Shown here in pieces: positions 1-9,760 of a stretch of 28,494 nucleotides of DNA (its first letter is position 1; every line of letters starts with the position of its first letter). The stretch spans positions 1-28,494 of the forward strand of contig RMBW01000279.1 of the NCBI GenBank assembly GCA_004009845.1, read 5' to 3'. The notes beneath the pieces were generated by a model that saw only the letters and a list, made by a program, of their open reading frames with translations, did no database searches and had not been told where the DNA came from. The stretch is from Davidsoniella eucalypti (Eukaryota; Ascomycota; Sordariomycetes; Microascales; Ceratocystidaceae). The translations under genes were made by a program, and so were the position numbers.

Positions 1-3000
1 CCAACACCAAGTGCTGAATAGTTTCAATGTCCAGCTGACAATGACGACACATGCTACTCGATACCTTGCCTATCGTCTTTAGGTACGGCAGGTAAGCTCC
101 CTTCCCCGTTAGAAGTTGATAGTAGGCTGTTGTCAGCCTCTTCTCACCCTCAATCGGTTTCAGATCACTCACTCCTGTCTTACCAAGAGACCGATAGTGA
201 TTCCCAAGTTTGTCGATATCACGGTTGATTAGTGTGTCCCAGAGGTTGAAGATGTTCTCTTTGATCTTTTTCTTGATATACCCAGTGGTTGCGATAGAGG
301 TGCATACTCTTTTTTCAAGAGCCTCCTTTGCAAGCTTATCCACTATCTCATTTCCTTCTATTCCTACATGTCCAGGGCACCAGTGTATTTCTATACTGGT
401 GTCGAGGTCTTGCAGGTTTAGCTTCTCTATGAGGTTCGTGAATATACCAGGCTTCCGTACTCTTTGGATGGCAGCTTGGCTATCGACAAAGATCAGGACT
501 CGTTTCCGTAGTGGCAGTTTTCGAACGTAGCAAAGGGCTCTGTAGATCGCATAGCTTTCGCAGTCTGCAACCTCAGTGTAAGGACCCAAGGCATTTGCCT
601 CTTGAAACCGCACCGTTTTATTGTCCATATCGACAAAGGCATAGGAGGATTTATCACCCTCCATAGACCCGTCAGTGTACAGACAATAGGCTTCGCCCAA
701 CCATAGGGTTGCTAGGGTTGCCAGGTGGATTTCCTTTGCTTCTTCTTTTTTGACCATTGGAATGTGTGTTGTGATTGGGGTACGTTTGGCCCATGGTGCC
801 TCCCATATAATTTTAGCTCGCTGAAGTGCCTTGAAAGGTATCAGGTACTTGATGTCCACGGCAATTGCTTGCACTTGTGACTCTCGCTTCAATTTGTAGG
901 GACCCAAGATACCAAGAGACTCAAAGTCAGACTCCGAGTTCAGATGGTCCTTGGTGGGTTGGGCGCAATGACGTATGGGGTGGTGTTTAGGGAATTGTAG
1001 AAGTCTTGTTCCGTACTTGAGGTTATTCCATTCCAAGTTGATTTCAACTGGTTTAATGCCAGCCTCTATTTCACAAGCCCTTTTCGGAGCCTGCTTGTAG
1101 GTGCCAAGCATCATGGAAATCGCCAAACTTTGTACTTTTTCAAGGTGTTTCTTGAGGGAAATGGGCTTCATTTTTGTCCACCAGAGGATCGAACCATATT
1201 CCATGATAGGACGAATCACAGCTTGGTACAACTGTCTAGTTGCTTTCGCACTTAGACCGCTATACTTCCGTGAAATCCGTTGAATTCCCATTAGGGTTCT
1301 GGTTGCTTTAAGGGTTCTGTCTTGGACATGCTCGCTGAAATTCAGCTGACAGTCTAGCCATATTCCTAGCCACTTGATCTTCTCTGACGGTTGTATTGTC
1401 GTCCCTAGGACGTCTATGTGTTCATTGCTTACTGCTTTACTCCTTGTTAAATGCAGAAGCTCAGTCTTGGAACTCTCAAACTCGACGGAACTATCGTCGG
1501 CTTGCCTGGTGAGATCTTCAACGATGGCCTCTAGAGCTCTGCAATTTCTTGCAAAGCTTTTGGAAGCTACCGTAATCAGAATATCATCAATGTATGAGAG
1601 CTGAATGCCATGAACTTGGATGGATTTGGGGATGTTGATGTGTATAAGTCTCGAATAAATCAAGAACAGAATAGGGGAGATTGGGCTGCCTTGCGGTATG
1701 CCCTGGTCAATAGTGTAGAAGTTTGTTCGTTTGCCATCAAAGCATATCTGGACCTTCCTCTTTTGAAGAAAGGCTGCGATCCATTGGGTGCAGTTATTCG
1801 GAAGACCTAGATCTCTGCAGTGCCACAGTAGGGTATCCCTATTAACATGGTCGAACGCGCCTTTGATATCAAGTAGTGCAATACTCGATTTCAGGCCCTG
1901 TTCTTTCCATGACTTGACTTGGTCCATGAGAACCATTGCTGCATCGATCGTCGATCGTTGTTTCCGTCCGCCAAACTGCGTTGGGTGAAGCAGGTCGTCC
2001 TTTGTTGCAGCCAAGAAACCAAGTCTCTGTGCAAAAATTCGTTCCAATACTTTACCTAAGCAGTTCAGCAGCGTGATAATCCGATATGCCTTGATACGGG
2101 AATAGTCTGGCTTGTTGGGTTTTTTCAATATCACTCCAATGCCCTGGCGCCACACCGTAGGACACTGTCCTTTAGTGAATAGCTCCGTGTAGACATAGTG
2201 GAAGACCTCGGGGATAGCCCTATAAGCATTTTGGATCATCTGGAAATTAATCCCATCTGGTCCAGCAGACTTCTTAGGGTTTGAGGTCATGATAGCTCTT
2301 TCAATCTCAATGGTAGAGATGTTAGGCCAAGGCCATTTCGAGTTCTCGTGATGTGGGATGGGTAGAGTGTCTTCGTCCTCAAGGGACTCACCTTTTTCGC
2401 CGCCCACAAGATTCAGTAGCATCTTAGCTTTGTCGTCGAAAGACTCCGCCTTGACACCATTTTCCTCGAGTGGTTGTATATACGAGTCGGTTATGGGTTT
2501 CGTGTATCTCATAGCAGTGAAGACTTCGTCGCCGGTTGCTTGTTCTAAGAAAGAATTGAAATAGTTAGCTTTGGTTTTGATAATGGCATGGAAATACCTG
2601 TTTCGTTTTTCTTTGTACTCCGTCAGACAGATCTTATCCTTCTTCCATTGTCGTTCGGCTCTGAGAAACGACTTCCTCAATAGCTTGAGTTCGTCGTTCC
2701 ACCAAGGCTTACTTCGGGGGCAGATGCGAGCCTTCGGCATCACCTCTGCGCAGGTATCCTGGATGGCGGCGGTCAAAATGGCCGCCAAATCCGGTCGAGT
2801 ATCTCTTTTTTTGAGATTTTCTAACACTAGTGCCTCTTTTTTTTTGAGGCTGTCTCTGAACTGTTGCCAGTCAGTTTTCTTCAAATTGTATACCACCTTT
2901 TCCTCCTCTTTTTTGTTATTTCGGGCGTCGTGGAACTGCAACTTAATGCACTGGTGATCCGAACCATGGAGACCTTCACACGTCCAACTAGTTTTCGTTT

Positions 3001-3613
3001 GCTTCATCTGCCCAGTGAGGAAGGCGAGATCGATGATTGATGTTTTCTGCGACCTGGTGGTGAAGAAAGTGCCTCTGTTGACCAGAGCATTCTCGGGATC
3101 CACTACCAAGTCAGCATTGTTCCTCTGCAACCAACCAACGACTTCATCTGCATGCTGTGATTGCTCACAGTTCACAGACCACCATGGATGATGGGTGTTG
3201 AAGTCCCCGACGATGATGCCATTCCCAACCTGCCATTGCTGGACAAGCGGGTGCGGTAAAAGGGGCTGGGTCGGATGGTTGTAGAGGTTGACCAATAATG
3301 GTTGCGCGTCGATATGAAGTCTTATGCATTGAAAGTCGCTGCTTGCGATGTCGAGAGGCTTTTCTATTGTGAAGTCAATGTCCTTTTGGATATAGGTCAC
3401 GACTCTTGGTCTTGTTAGCAAAGATAACGATGGTTTGACGGTGTGAAAGTTTTGGTGGTCCTGGAAAATCCATTTGCCTTCTTTTTGCCATACCCAGGGT
3501 TCCTGAATGCACAATATCTCAACTCTCTGCCTTATCGCTAATTCAAAGAGATGGTCCAAAATGCCTTTACGCTTTCCCTGGTTATGCTGAAAGATCGTGA
3601 GTTTTCTAATCAT
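1..3613 (-). CDS. LINE ORF2: endonuclease–reverse transcriptase–RNase H polyprotein, 3' partial
   Basis: Replication protein of the LINE. It nicks chromosomal DNA, primes reverse transcription on the nick and degrades template RNA. The frame is open from the ATG at 3613 to the window edge, about 1204 of an expected 1280 residues (length taken from copies B and C). It begins with an APE-type endonuclease: QHN near residue 9, QEPW near 37, GDFN near 136, SDHQ near 218. The RT follows, with SAGPDGI near 449, the GGRKQRS stretch near 548, DIKGAFD near 582, QGIPQGSP near 637 and YIDD near 674. The RNase H has TDGS near 980, DCES near 1017, VDSQ near 1043 and a WCPGH motif near 1078. The start is chosen because the ATG overlaps the ORF1 stop by 8 bases, as in copies C and E. 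No stop or frameshift is seen. Confidence 0.92.
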   Translation of the reverse strand, partial: MIRKLTIFQHNQGKRKGILDHLFELAIRQRVEILCIQEPWVWQKEGKWIFQDHQNFHTVKPSLSLLTRPRVVTYIQKDIDFTIEKPLDIASSDFQCIRLHIDAQPLLVNLYNHPTQPLLPHPLVQQWQVGNGIIVGDFNTHHPWWSVNCEQSQHADEVVGWLQRNNADLVVDPENALVNRGTFFTTRSQKTSIIDLAFLTGQMKQTKTSWTCEGLHGSDHQCIKLQFHDARNNKKEEEKVVYNLKKTDWQQFRDSLKKKEALVLENLKKRDTRPDLAAILTAAIQDTCAEVMPKARICPRSKPWWNDELKLLRKSFLRAERQWKKDKICLTEYKEKRNRYFHAIIKTKANYFNSFLEQATGDEVFTAMRYTKPITDSYIQPLEENGVKAESFDDKAKMLLNLVGGEKGESLEDEDTLPIPHHENSKWPWPNISTIEIERAIMTSNPKKSAGPDGINFQMIQNAYRAIPEVFHYVYTELFTKGQCPTVWRQGIGVILKKPNKPDYSRIKAYRIITLLNCLGKVLERIFAQRLGFLAATKDDLLHPTQFGGRKQRSTIDAAMVLMDQVKSWKEQGLKSSIALLDIKGAFDHVNRDTLLWHCRDLGLPNNCTQWIAAFLQKRKVQICFDGKRTNFYTIDQGIPQGSPISPILFLIYSRLIHINIPKSIQVHGIQLSYIDDILITVASKSFARNCRALEAIVEDLTRQADDSSVEFESSKTELLHLTRSKAVSNEHIDVLGTTIQPSEKIKWLGIWLDCQLNFSEHVQDRTLKATRTLMGIQRISRKYSGLSAKATRQLYQAVIRPIMEYGSILWWTKMKPISLKKHLEKVQSLAISMMLGTYKQAPKRACEIEAGIKPVEINLEWNNLKYGTRLLQFPKHHPIRHCAQPTKDHLNSESDFESLGILGPYKLKRESQVQAIAVDIKYLIPFKALQRAKIIWEAPWAKRTPITTHIPMVKKEEAKEIHLATLATLWLGEAYCLYTDGSMEGDKSSYAFVDMDNKTVRFQEANALGPYTEVADCESYAIYRALCYVRKLPLRKRVLIFVDSQAAIQRVRKPGIFTNLIEKLNLQDLDTSIEIHWCPGHVGIEGNEIVDKLAKEALEKRVCTSIATTGYIKKKIKENIFNLWDTLINRDIDKLGNHYRSLGKTGVSDLKPIEGEKRLTTAYYQLLTGKGAYLPYLKTIGKVSSSMCRHCQLDIETIQHLVL

Positions 3614-4943
3614 AAAAATACTTAACAATCTTGACTTTTTGCGCGGCAAAGAACATCTGCTTGTTGAGACAAACAGACGCACTTGCCTGGTTTAGGACAG
3701 TAAACACGACGGATCCTACCGTCTGTCCTGGGCGAGGCTTGCGTAGGAGGCGCACTCTCGGGAGGGCCTCAATGCCATTGCTGTCGTAAAACTCTTCAGC
3801 AAAGTTGTCGATCTCGTCAAGACGCATACCGTGCATCACGAGACGTTGCCAGTTCTCAGGCTCGATGCAGTCCTTCCAGCCCAAAGGCCGGAGGCGTGCC
3901 AGCCAGCTGTCCTTCGTCTTGAGGAGGCTGGCCTTCGCGGAGGCGCTGCTGCATGTGATGCTGATGTTGTTTTTCGAGGTCAACCTCACCTCAATGGCCT
4001 TCATCGCTCCATCACAGTTAACCAAGTCACGGATGTGCTTGGGAGAGGGAATCTTGCCACCACCGATAAGCAGAAGCTTGTTGGTGCTCTGTGTAGACTG
4101 AACAGAGGGGCGGGCTGGTTTGCGCGGTTTAACTTGTTGCCAACCTTTATCAGAGTCGACTGAGGTTGGGGCATTGGTCGTGTTTTTATGTTCGCCAGGC
4201 GTGGATGGCTGATTTGATTTTGTCGCGTCTTTGTTTGTCGCGTCTTTGTTTGTTGGTGTTGTTTTGTCGAGTGACGCGTCGCGAGGCGCGTCAGTGGTGT
4301 TGGTGATCGGTGTTGAAGCCGTCTTGGAAGGCGCAGATAAAGTAGCCTTCTTCGCCGCCTTCTTCTTCTTGTTGTTGTTGTTAATAATGTCACATTTCTT
4401 TGGCACCGCTGGTTGGAGTGGCGGTGTGACTGGCGTTTTCGTTATGGCAGAGTACAATGCCTTTGCTGAGGCCACCGTGGCCTTTGATGCATCTGCGATG
4501 ATGACTTTTGGAGGTGGTGATGGAGTGTCTGGTAAGTCAAGTTCCCCAAAACCTTCTGCAATCAGAATCTGCAGCGACTCAAACATCCTGTCTTGCGTTA
4601 CTAATGATGCCATCTCACGCTTGACGATCGCGATACTTGCAGCGATCTTGGATTGTTTTGGATCAGGGCCGACCCAACGCGACAGTTCGAGGCCTTTCGC
4701 CTCGTGCAGCTTTTTCGCAGCAACCGGAGGAGAGCTTGGGAGCTCGATCTCTTCGATGCGGCGCTTATTTTTGTTGTTTTTCGTGATGGTGTTGTTGTTT
4801 TCGTCGGTCATTTCGCTATCGTACATGTGTGTTGGCACGAGGCTGATCGAGTCAGTTGAGAAGTTGGGGGTGACAGGGGGGCTATCGCAGTCTTGCGATG
4901 CTTCAATCGCCCTTAACGCATCGCGCATGGCTTGCGCCATCAT
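3606..4943 (-). CDS. LINE ORF1, gag-like RNA-binding protein (divergent subfamily A)
   Basis: First ORF of LINE A, 445 residues from the ATG at 4943 (a second ATG follows directly). The frame runs further upstream, but only through non-ATG codons and 5' UTR. The N-terminal half is low complexity, rich in S, T, P and A, with a basic Asn/Lys run (about residues 188-200) that could be a nuclear or RNA-binding patch. The C-terminal ~150 residues begin with IGGGKIPSPKHIRDLV and look like two alpha/beta modules of the RRM/gag-like kind found in fungal LINE ORF1 proteins; WQRLVMHG opens the second. I see no CCHC zinc knuckle. By eye the C-terminal part is about 60% identical to ORF1 of copies C and E, and the N-terminus less. 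This is surprising because their ORF2s are nearly identical. RNA binding is inferred from the family. Confidence 0.88.
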   Translation of the reverse strand: MMAQAMRDALRAIEASQDCDSPPVTPNFSTDSISLVPTHMYDSEMTDENNNTITKNNKNKRRIEEIELPSSPPVAAKKLHEAKGLELSRWVGPDPKQSKIAASIAIVKREMASLVTQDRMFESLQILIAEGFGELDLPDTPSPPPKVIIADASKATVASAKALYSAITKTPVTPPLQPAVPKKCDIINNNNKKKKAAKKATLSAPSKTASTPITNTTDAPRDASLDKTTPTNKDATNKDATKSNQPSTPGEHKNTTNAPTSVDSDKGWQQVKPRKPARPSVQSTQSTNKLLLIGGGKIPSPKHIRDLVNCDGAMKAIEVRLTSKNNISITCSSASAKASLLKTKDSWLARLRPLGWKDCIEPENWQRLVMHGMRLDEIDNFAEEFYDSNGIEALPRVRLLRKPRPGQTVGSVVFTVLNQASASVCLNKQMFFAAQKVKIVKYFYD

Positions 4944-5050
4944 GCAAATGGTATTGATGGATTCGTCGAGATGAGGTGAGTATTTTAAAAGTGTTTTGAG
5001 ATGAATTCGAGCGAAAATGGTTGAAAGGTGCCACTTCGTCGAAAAGTGTG
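4944..5050 (-). promoter_or_regulatory. LINE A 5' UTR, probable internal promoter region
   Basis: This is the non-coding leader upstream of ORF1. It aligns loosely with the 121-base 5' UTRs of copies C and E; the stretch CTTTC-AACCATTT is shared and the rest has diverged. LINEs need a promoter at or downstream of their first base, so one is expected here, but I see no motif that proves it. Confidence 0.5.
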
Positions 5051-5241
5051 GCACTTCGTGATGATTCGTGGTGTTGTTGATTTCTTTGTGTTTTTCTTAT
5101 GTTTTTTATGTTTTGTGTTATGTTCTACTTGTTTTCTGTTATGTTTTTATTGTTTTTATTGTGTTATTTGCTTTTATTTTACATCTTCATAGCTCTTTAG
5201 CTCCATAAGATTAATGAATTAAAAAAAAAAAAAAAAAAAAA
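5051..5241 (+). mobile_element. LINE 3' end (last 10 codons of ORF2, 3' UTR, A21 tail), inverted relative to copy A
   Basis: Bases 5051-5080 match the last nine codons and TGA stop of ORF2. The T-rich 3' UTR follows and ends in TTAATGAATT, then a run of A at 5221-5241. The same 3' end occurs in copies B, C and D. It directly abuts the 5' end of LINE A in the opposite orientation, with no spacer. It is either the 3' segment of a twin-primed insertion whose inverted segment is LINE A, or a very short 5'-truncated copy. Confidence 0.9.
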
Positions 5242-5912
5242 TTGGGTGCAGTTATTCGGAAGACCTAGATCTCTGCAGTGCCACAGTAGGGTATCCCTAT
5301 TAACATGGTCGAAAGCGCCTTTGATATCAAGTAGTGCAATACTCGATTTCAGGCCCTGTTCTTTCCATGACTTGACTTGGTCCATGAGAACCATTGCTGC
5401 ATCGATCGTCGATCGTTGTTTCCGTCCGCCAAACTGCGTTGGGTGAAGCAGGTCGTCCTTTGTTGCAGCCAAGAAACCAAGTCTCTGTGCAAAAATTCGT
5501 TCCAATACTTTACCTAAGCAGTTCAGCAGCGTGATAATCCGATATGCCTTGATACGGGAATAGTCTGGCTTGTTGGGTTTTTTCAATATCACTCCAATGC
5601 CCTGGCGCCACACCGTAGGACACTGTCCTTTAGTGAATAGCTCCGTGTAGACATAGTGGAAGACCTCGGGGATAGCCCTATAAGCATTTTGGATCATTTG
5701 GAAATTAATCCCATCTGGTCCAGCAGACTTCTTAGGGTTTGAGGTCATGATAGCTCTTTCAATCTCAATGGTAGAGATGTTAGGCCAAGGCCATTTCGAG
5801 TTCTCGTGATGTGGGATTGGTAGAGTGTCTTCGTCCTCAAGGGACTCACCTTTTTCGCCGCCCACAAGATTCAGTAGCATCTTAGCTTTGTCGTCGAAAG
5901 ACTCAGCCTTGA
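5242..5912 (-). pseudogene. Internal scrap of LINE ORF2 (RT domain), truncated at both ends
   Basis: These 671 bases are collinear with 8077-8747 of copy B and nearly identical, covering roughly ORF2 residues 387-610 (end of the linker and first half of the RT, including SAGPDGI and DIKGAFD). The frame is open throughout and reads into a homopolymer at its 3' end: the flanking A tail is translated as Phe in the antisense direction. The scrap lies between the A tail of the upstream LINE end and the T tract of LINE B, so it is probably an older copy into which both neighbours inserted. It cannot encode a working protein. Confidence 0.9.
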
Positions 5913-5930
5913 TTTTTTTTTTTTTTTTTT

Positions 5931-6063
5931 AATTCATTAATCTTATGGAGCTAAAGAGCTATGAAGATGTAAAATAAAAGCAAATAAAACAATAAAAACA
6001 TGACAGAAAACAAGTAGAAACATAACACAAAACATAAAAAACATAAGGAAAAACACAAAGAAA
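5931..6063 (-). repeat. LINE 3' UTR, T-rich on the plus-sense copy, with variable short repeats
   Basis: In element sense this 133-base UTR is made largely of TTATG and TTTTATTG-type units, then a conserved end reading ACATCTTCATAGCTC to TTAATGAATT and the A tail. The same UTR occurs at 5081-5220, 21508-21639 and 24169-24310. The number of TTTTATTG-like units differs between copies (for example an extra unit at 24169-24310). The conserved terminal ~40 bases are the likely recognition site for the element's own RT. Confidence 0.75.
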
Positions 6064-9000
6064 TCAACAACACCACGAATCATCACGAAGTGCGACTGGT
6101 TCACCCTCACCGGCAACACCATCGTTGGTCACTTCCTCCACTCTTCCCCAGTTTCTTCCCCCTATTCCTGTTTTTTTCAGAAATACTAACAAGGCTTGCT
6201 GGTGCTTCGCCTTACTAAATAAGTCTTCCATCTTTATCTCACCATCGCAAACGTCTTTCAACTCTTGCCTTTGCTCAAGCCACATATCACAGTCCAACAC
6301 CAAGTGCTGAATAGTTTCAATGTCCAGCTGACAATGACGACACATGCTACTCGATACCTTGCCTATGGTCTTGAGGTACGGCAGGTAAGCGCCCTTCCCC
6401 GTTAGAAGTTGATAGTAGGCTGTTGTCAGCCTCTTCTCACCTTCAATCGGTTTCAGATCACTCACTCCTGTCTTACCAAGAGACCGATAGTGATTCCCAA
6501 GTTTGTCGATATCGCGGTTGATTAGTGTGTCCCAGAGGTTGAAGATGTTCTCTTTGATCTTTTTTTTGATATACCCAGTGGTTGCGATAGAGGTGCATAC
6601 TCTTTTTTCAAGAGCCTCCTTTGCAAGCTTATCCACTATCTCATTTCCTTCTATTCCGACATGTCCAGGGCACCAGTGTATTTCTATACTGGTGTCGAGG
6701 TCCTGCAGGTTTAGCTTCTCTATGAGGTTCGTGAATATACCAGGCTTCCGTACTCTTTGGATGGCAGCTTGGCTATCGACAAAGATCAGGATTCGTTTCC
6801 GTAGTGGCAGTTTTCGAACGTAGCAAAGGGCTCTGTAGATCGCATAGCTTTCGCAGTCTGCAACCTCAGTGTAAGGACCCAAGGCATTTGCCTCTTGAAA
6901 CCGCACCGTGTTATTATCCATATCGACAAAGGCATAGGAGGATTTGTCACCCTCCATAGACCCGTCAGTGTAAAGACAATAGGCTTCGCCCAACCATAGG
7001 GTTGCTAGGGTTGCCAGGTGGATTTCCTTTGCTTCTTCTTTTTTGACCATTGGAATGTGTGTTGTGATTGGGGTACGTTTGGCCCATGGTGCCTCCCATA
7101 CAATTTTAGCTCGCTGAAGTGCCTTGAAAGGTATCAGGTACTTGATGTCCACGGCAATTGCTTGCACTTGTGACTCTCGCTTCAATTTGTAGGGACCCAA
7201 GATACCAAGAGACTCAAAGTCAGACTCCGAGTTCAGATGGTCCTTGGTGGGTTGGGCGCAATGACGTATGGGATGGTGTTTAGGGAATTGTAAAAGTCTT
7301 GTTCCGTACTTGAGGTTATTCCATTCCAAGTTGATCTCAACTGGTTTAATGCCAGCCTCTATTTCACAAGCCCTTTTCGGAGCCTGTTTGTAGGTGCCAA
7401 GCATCATGGAAATCGCCAAACTTTGTACTTTTTCAAGGTGTTTCTTGAGGGAAATGGGCTTCATTTTTGTCCACCAGAGGATCGAACCGTACTCCATGAT
7501 AGGACGAATCACCGCTTGGTATAACTGTCTAGTTGCTTTCGCACTTAGACCGCTATACTTCCGCGAAATCCGTTGAATTCCCATTAGGGTTCTGGTTGCT
7601 TTAAGGGTTCTGTCTTGGACATGCTCGCTGAAATTCAGCTGACAGTCTAGCCAGATTCCTAGCCACTTGATCTTCTCTGACGGTTGTATTGTCGTCCCTA
7701 GGACGTCTATGTGTTCATTGCTTACTGCTTTACTCCTTGTTAAATGCAGAAGCTCAGTCTTGGAACTCTCAAACTCGACGGAACTATCGTCGGCTTGCCT
7801 GGTGAGATCTTCAACTATGGCCTCTAGAGCTCTGCAATTTCTCGCAAAGCTTTTGGAAGCCACCGTAATCAGAATATCATCAATGTATGAGAGCTGAATG
7901 CCATGAACTTGGATGGATTTGGGGATGTTGATGTGTATAAGTCTCGAATAAATCAAGAACAGAATAGGGGAGATTGGGCTGCCTTGCGGTATGCCCTGGT
8001 CAATAGTGTAGAAGTTTGTTCGTTTGCCATCAAAACATATCTGGACCTTCCTCTTTTGAAGGAAGGCTGCGATCCATTGGGTGCAGTTATTCGGAAGACC
8101 TAGATCTCTGCAGTGCCATAGTAGGGTATCCCTATTAACATGGTCGAACGCGCCTTTGATATCAAGTAGTGCAATACTCGATTTCAGGCCCTGTTCTTTC
8201 CATGACTTGACTTGGTCCATGAGAACCATTGCTGCATCGATCGTCGATCGTTGTTTCCGTCCGCCAAACTGCGTTGGGTGAAGCAGGTCGTCCTTTGTTG
8301 CAGCCAAGAAACCAAGTCTCTGTGCAAAAATTCGTTCCAATACTTTACCTAAGCAGTTCAGCAGCGTGATAATCCGATATGCCTTGATACGGGAATAGTC
8401 TGGCTTGTTGGGTTTTTTCAATATCACTCCAATGCCCTGGCGCCACACCGTAGGACACTGTCCTTTAGTGAATAGCTCCGTGTAGACATAGTGGAAGACC
8501 TCGGGGATAGCCCTATAAGCATTTTGGATCATTTGGAAATTAATCCCATCTGGTCCAGCAGACTTCTTAGGGTTTGAGGTCATGATAGCTCTTTCAATCT
8601 CAATGGTAGAGATGTTAGGCCAAGGCCATTTCGAGTTCTCGTGATGTGGGATGGGTAGAGTGTCTTCGTCCTCAAGGGACTCACCTTTTTCGCCGCCCAC
8701 AAGATTCAGTAGCATCTTAGCTTTGTCGTCGAAAGACTCCGCCTTGACACCATTTTCCTCGAGTGGTTGTATATACGAGTCGGTTGTGGGTTTCGTGTAT
8801 CTCATAGCAGTGAAGACTTCGTCGCCGGTTGCTTGTTCTAAGAAAGAATTGAAATAGTTAGCTTTGGTTTTGATAATGGCATGGAAATACCTGTTTCGTT
8901 TTTCTTTGTACTCCGTCAGACAGATCTTATCCTTCTTCCAATGTCGTTCGGCCCTCAGGAAGGACTTCCTCAATAGCTTGAGTTCGTCGTTCCACCAAGG

Positions 9001-9563
9001 CTTACTCCGGGGGCAGATGCGGGCCTTCGGCATCACCTCTGCGCAGGTATCCTGGATGGCGGCGGTCAGAATGGCCGCCAGATCCGGTCGAGTATCTCTT
9101 TTTTTGAGATTTTCTAATACTAATGCCTCCTTTTTTTGGAGGCTCTCTCTGAACTGTTTCCAGTCCGTTTTTTTCAAGTTATATATTGTTTTTTCCTTCT
9201 CTTTTTCGTTTTTTCGGGCGTCGTGGAACTGCAACTTAATGCACTGGTGATCCGAACCGTGGAGACCTTCACACGTCCAACTAGTTTTCGTTTGCTTCAT
9301 CTGCCCAGTGAGGAAGGCAAGATCGATGATTGATGTTTTCTGCGACCTGGTGGTGAAGAAAGTGCCCCTGTTGACCAGAGCATTCTCGGGATCCACTACC
9401 AAGTCAGCATTGTTCCTCTGCAACCAACCAACGACTTCATCTGCATGCTGCGATTGCTCACAGTTCACAGACCACCATGGATGATGGGTGTTGAAGTCCC
9501 CGACGATGATGCCATTCCCAACCTGCCATTGCTGGACAAGCGGGTGCGGTAAAAGGGGCTGGG
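6064..9563 (-). CDS. LINE ORF2 copy B, intact to its natural stop, 5' truncated by Gypsy-1
   Basis: Open frame of about 1166 codons covering ORF2 from near residue 115 to the natural end, missing the first part of the endonuclease. GDFN, SDHQ, RT motifs including YIDD, and the RNase H acidic residues (D in TDGS, E in DCES, D in VDSQ, and the WCPGH–VDKLA pair) are all visible. After the RNase H, a C-x2-C-x8-H-x4-C zinc motif (CRHC...H...C) is followed by a 24-residue tail ending in SWCC before TGA. There is no upstream ATG in frame before the LTR junction; the first possible start is a GTG at 9468, which is internal and not a real start. This copy shows the natural C-terminus that copy C has lost. 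Confidence 0.92.
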
Positions 9564-9744
9564 TGAGACGATATACGAGGAGTTGCGATGAAAACTGGTC
9601 GTAAAAGAATAGTTCGATTGAGACCGATGAAGGAGAAAGAGAAACTAAGACTAATAATCGGCGGGAATAGGTCCCTACTTATAGCCGATTCTAGTACTGA
9701 CAAGGAATGCCTTGGCTAACCTTACTAGGCCTTAGTCTCTTACA
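9564..9744 (-). repeat. Gypsy-1 3' LTR, 181 bp, TG...CA
   Basis: In element sense the LTR starts TGTAAGAGAC directly after the polypurine tract and ends CGTATATCGTCTCA at the LINE B junction. The last 25 bases recur at 15782-15806 as the start of the other LTR, which confirms the terminus. 181 bp is short for a Gypsy LTR. It contains a TATA-like box, a pyrimidine-rich stretch and the putative transcript start. Confidence 0.92.
9618..9683 (-). promoter_or_regulatory. Gypsy-1 LTR promoter: TATA box, CT-rich stretch and putative start site
   Basis: In element sense TATAAGTA lies at 9683-9676. A pyrimidine-rich stretch follows and ends in a CA, with the A at 9628, 55 bases downstream of the TATA box. 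Fungal promoters often place the start at such a CA after a CT stretch. The 11 bases beginning at that A, ATCGGTCTCAA, are exactly complementary to the primer site beside the other LTR. This independently suggests that the transcript begins at 9628. Confidence 0.65.
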
Positions 9745-9760
9745 ATAGTCTCCCCCCCCA
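9745..9760 (-). other. Gypsy-1 polypurine tract
   Basis: In element sense a run of eight G followed by AGACTAT ends at the first base of the 3' LTR. A purine tract immediately upstream of the 3' LTR is the standard primer for plus-strand DNA synthesis in LTR elements. The intervening 9761-9977 is 3' untranslated sequence in which I see nothing else. Confidence 0.8.

Larger units (their letters stand above)
1..5050 (-). mobile_element. LINE copy A (non-LTR retrotransposon), 5' end present, 3' end off the left edge
   Basis: Two-ORF non-LTR retrotransposon on the minus strand: 107 bases of 5' UTR (4944-5050), ORF1, then ORF2, which overlaps the ORF1 stop and is still open at base 1. By comparison with copy B, the T tract that marks the 3' tail should lie about 380 bases left of the window. 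ORF2 is almost identical to copies B, C and E, but ORF1 and the 5' UTR belong to a clearly divergent subfamily. At 5050/5051 the 5' end abuts a plus-strand 3' end of the same family. The 5' UTR lacks roughly the first 14 bases seen in copies C and E, unless this subfamily simply starts later. Confidence 0.93.
5913..9563 (-). mobile_element. LINE copy B, 3' end complete, interrupted at 9563 by a Gypsy LTR
   Basis: Minus-strand LINE with an 18-base T tract (5913-5930, the A tail), a 133-base 3' UTR (5931-6063) and ORF2. It stops at 9563, exactly where the TGAGACG end of the Gypsy-1 LTR begins. A junction coinciding with an LTR terminus means that Gypsy-1 inserted into the LINE, so Gypsy-1 is the younger insertion here. 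The continuation of copy B should lie beyond the other LTR, but that side is hidden by an N gap. Confidence 0.92.

Noticed and set aside
210..530. A 106-codon ORF antisense to the RNase H region, recurring at 6503-6823, 20747-21067 and 24750 onward
   Set aside because: It is the complementary strand of a conserved coding region and is repeated only because the LINE copies are nearly identical; it has no independent domain or start context.
4231..4974. A 247-codon plus-strand ORF opposite LINE A ORF1 (similar ones opposite ORF1 of C and E)
   Set aside because: It is an antisense shadow of low-complexity coding sequence, with hydrophobic runs arising from the complement of Lys/Asn codons.
5600..5930. 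CRISPR-like, tRNA or rRNA features here or elsewhere in the window
   Set aside because: Repeats are dispersed retroelement copies and homopolymer tails; no spaced direct-repeat array, cloverleaf or rRNA sequence was recognised.
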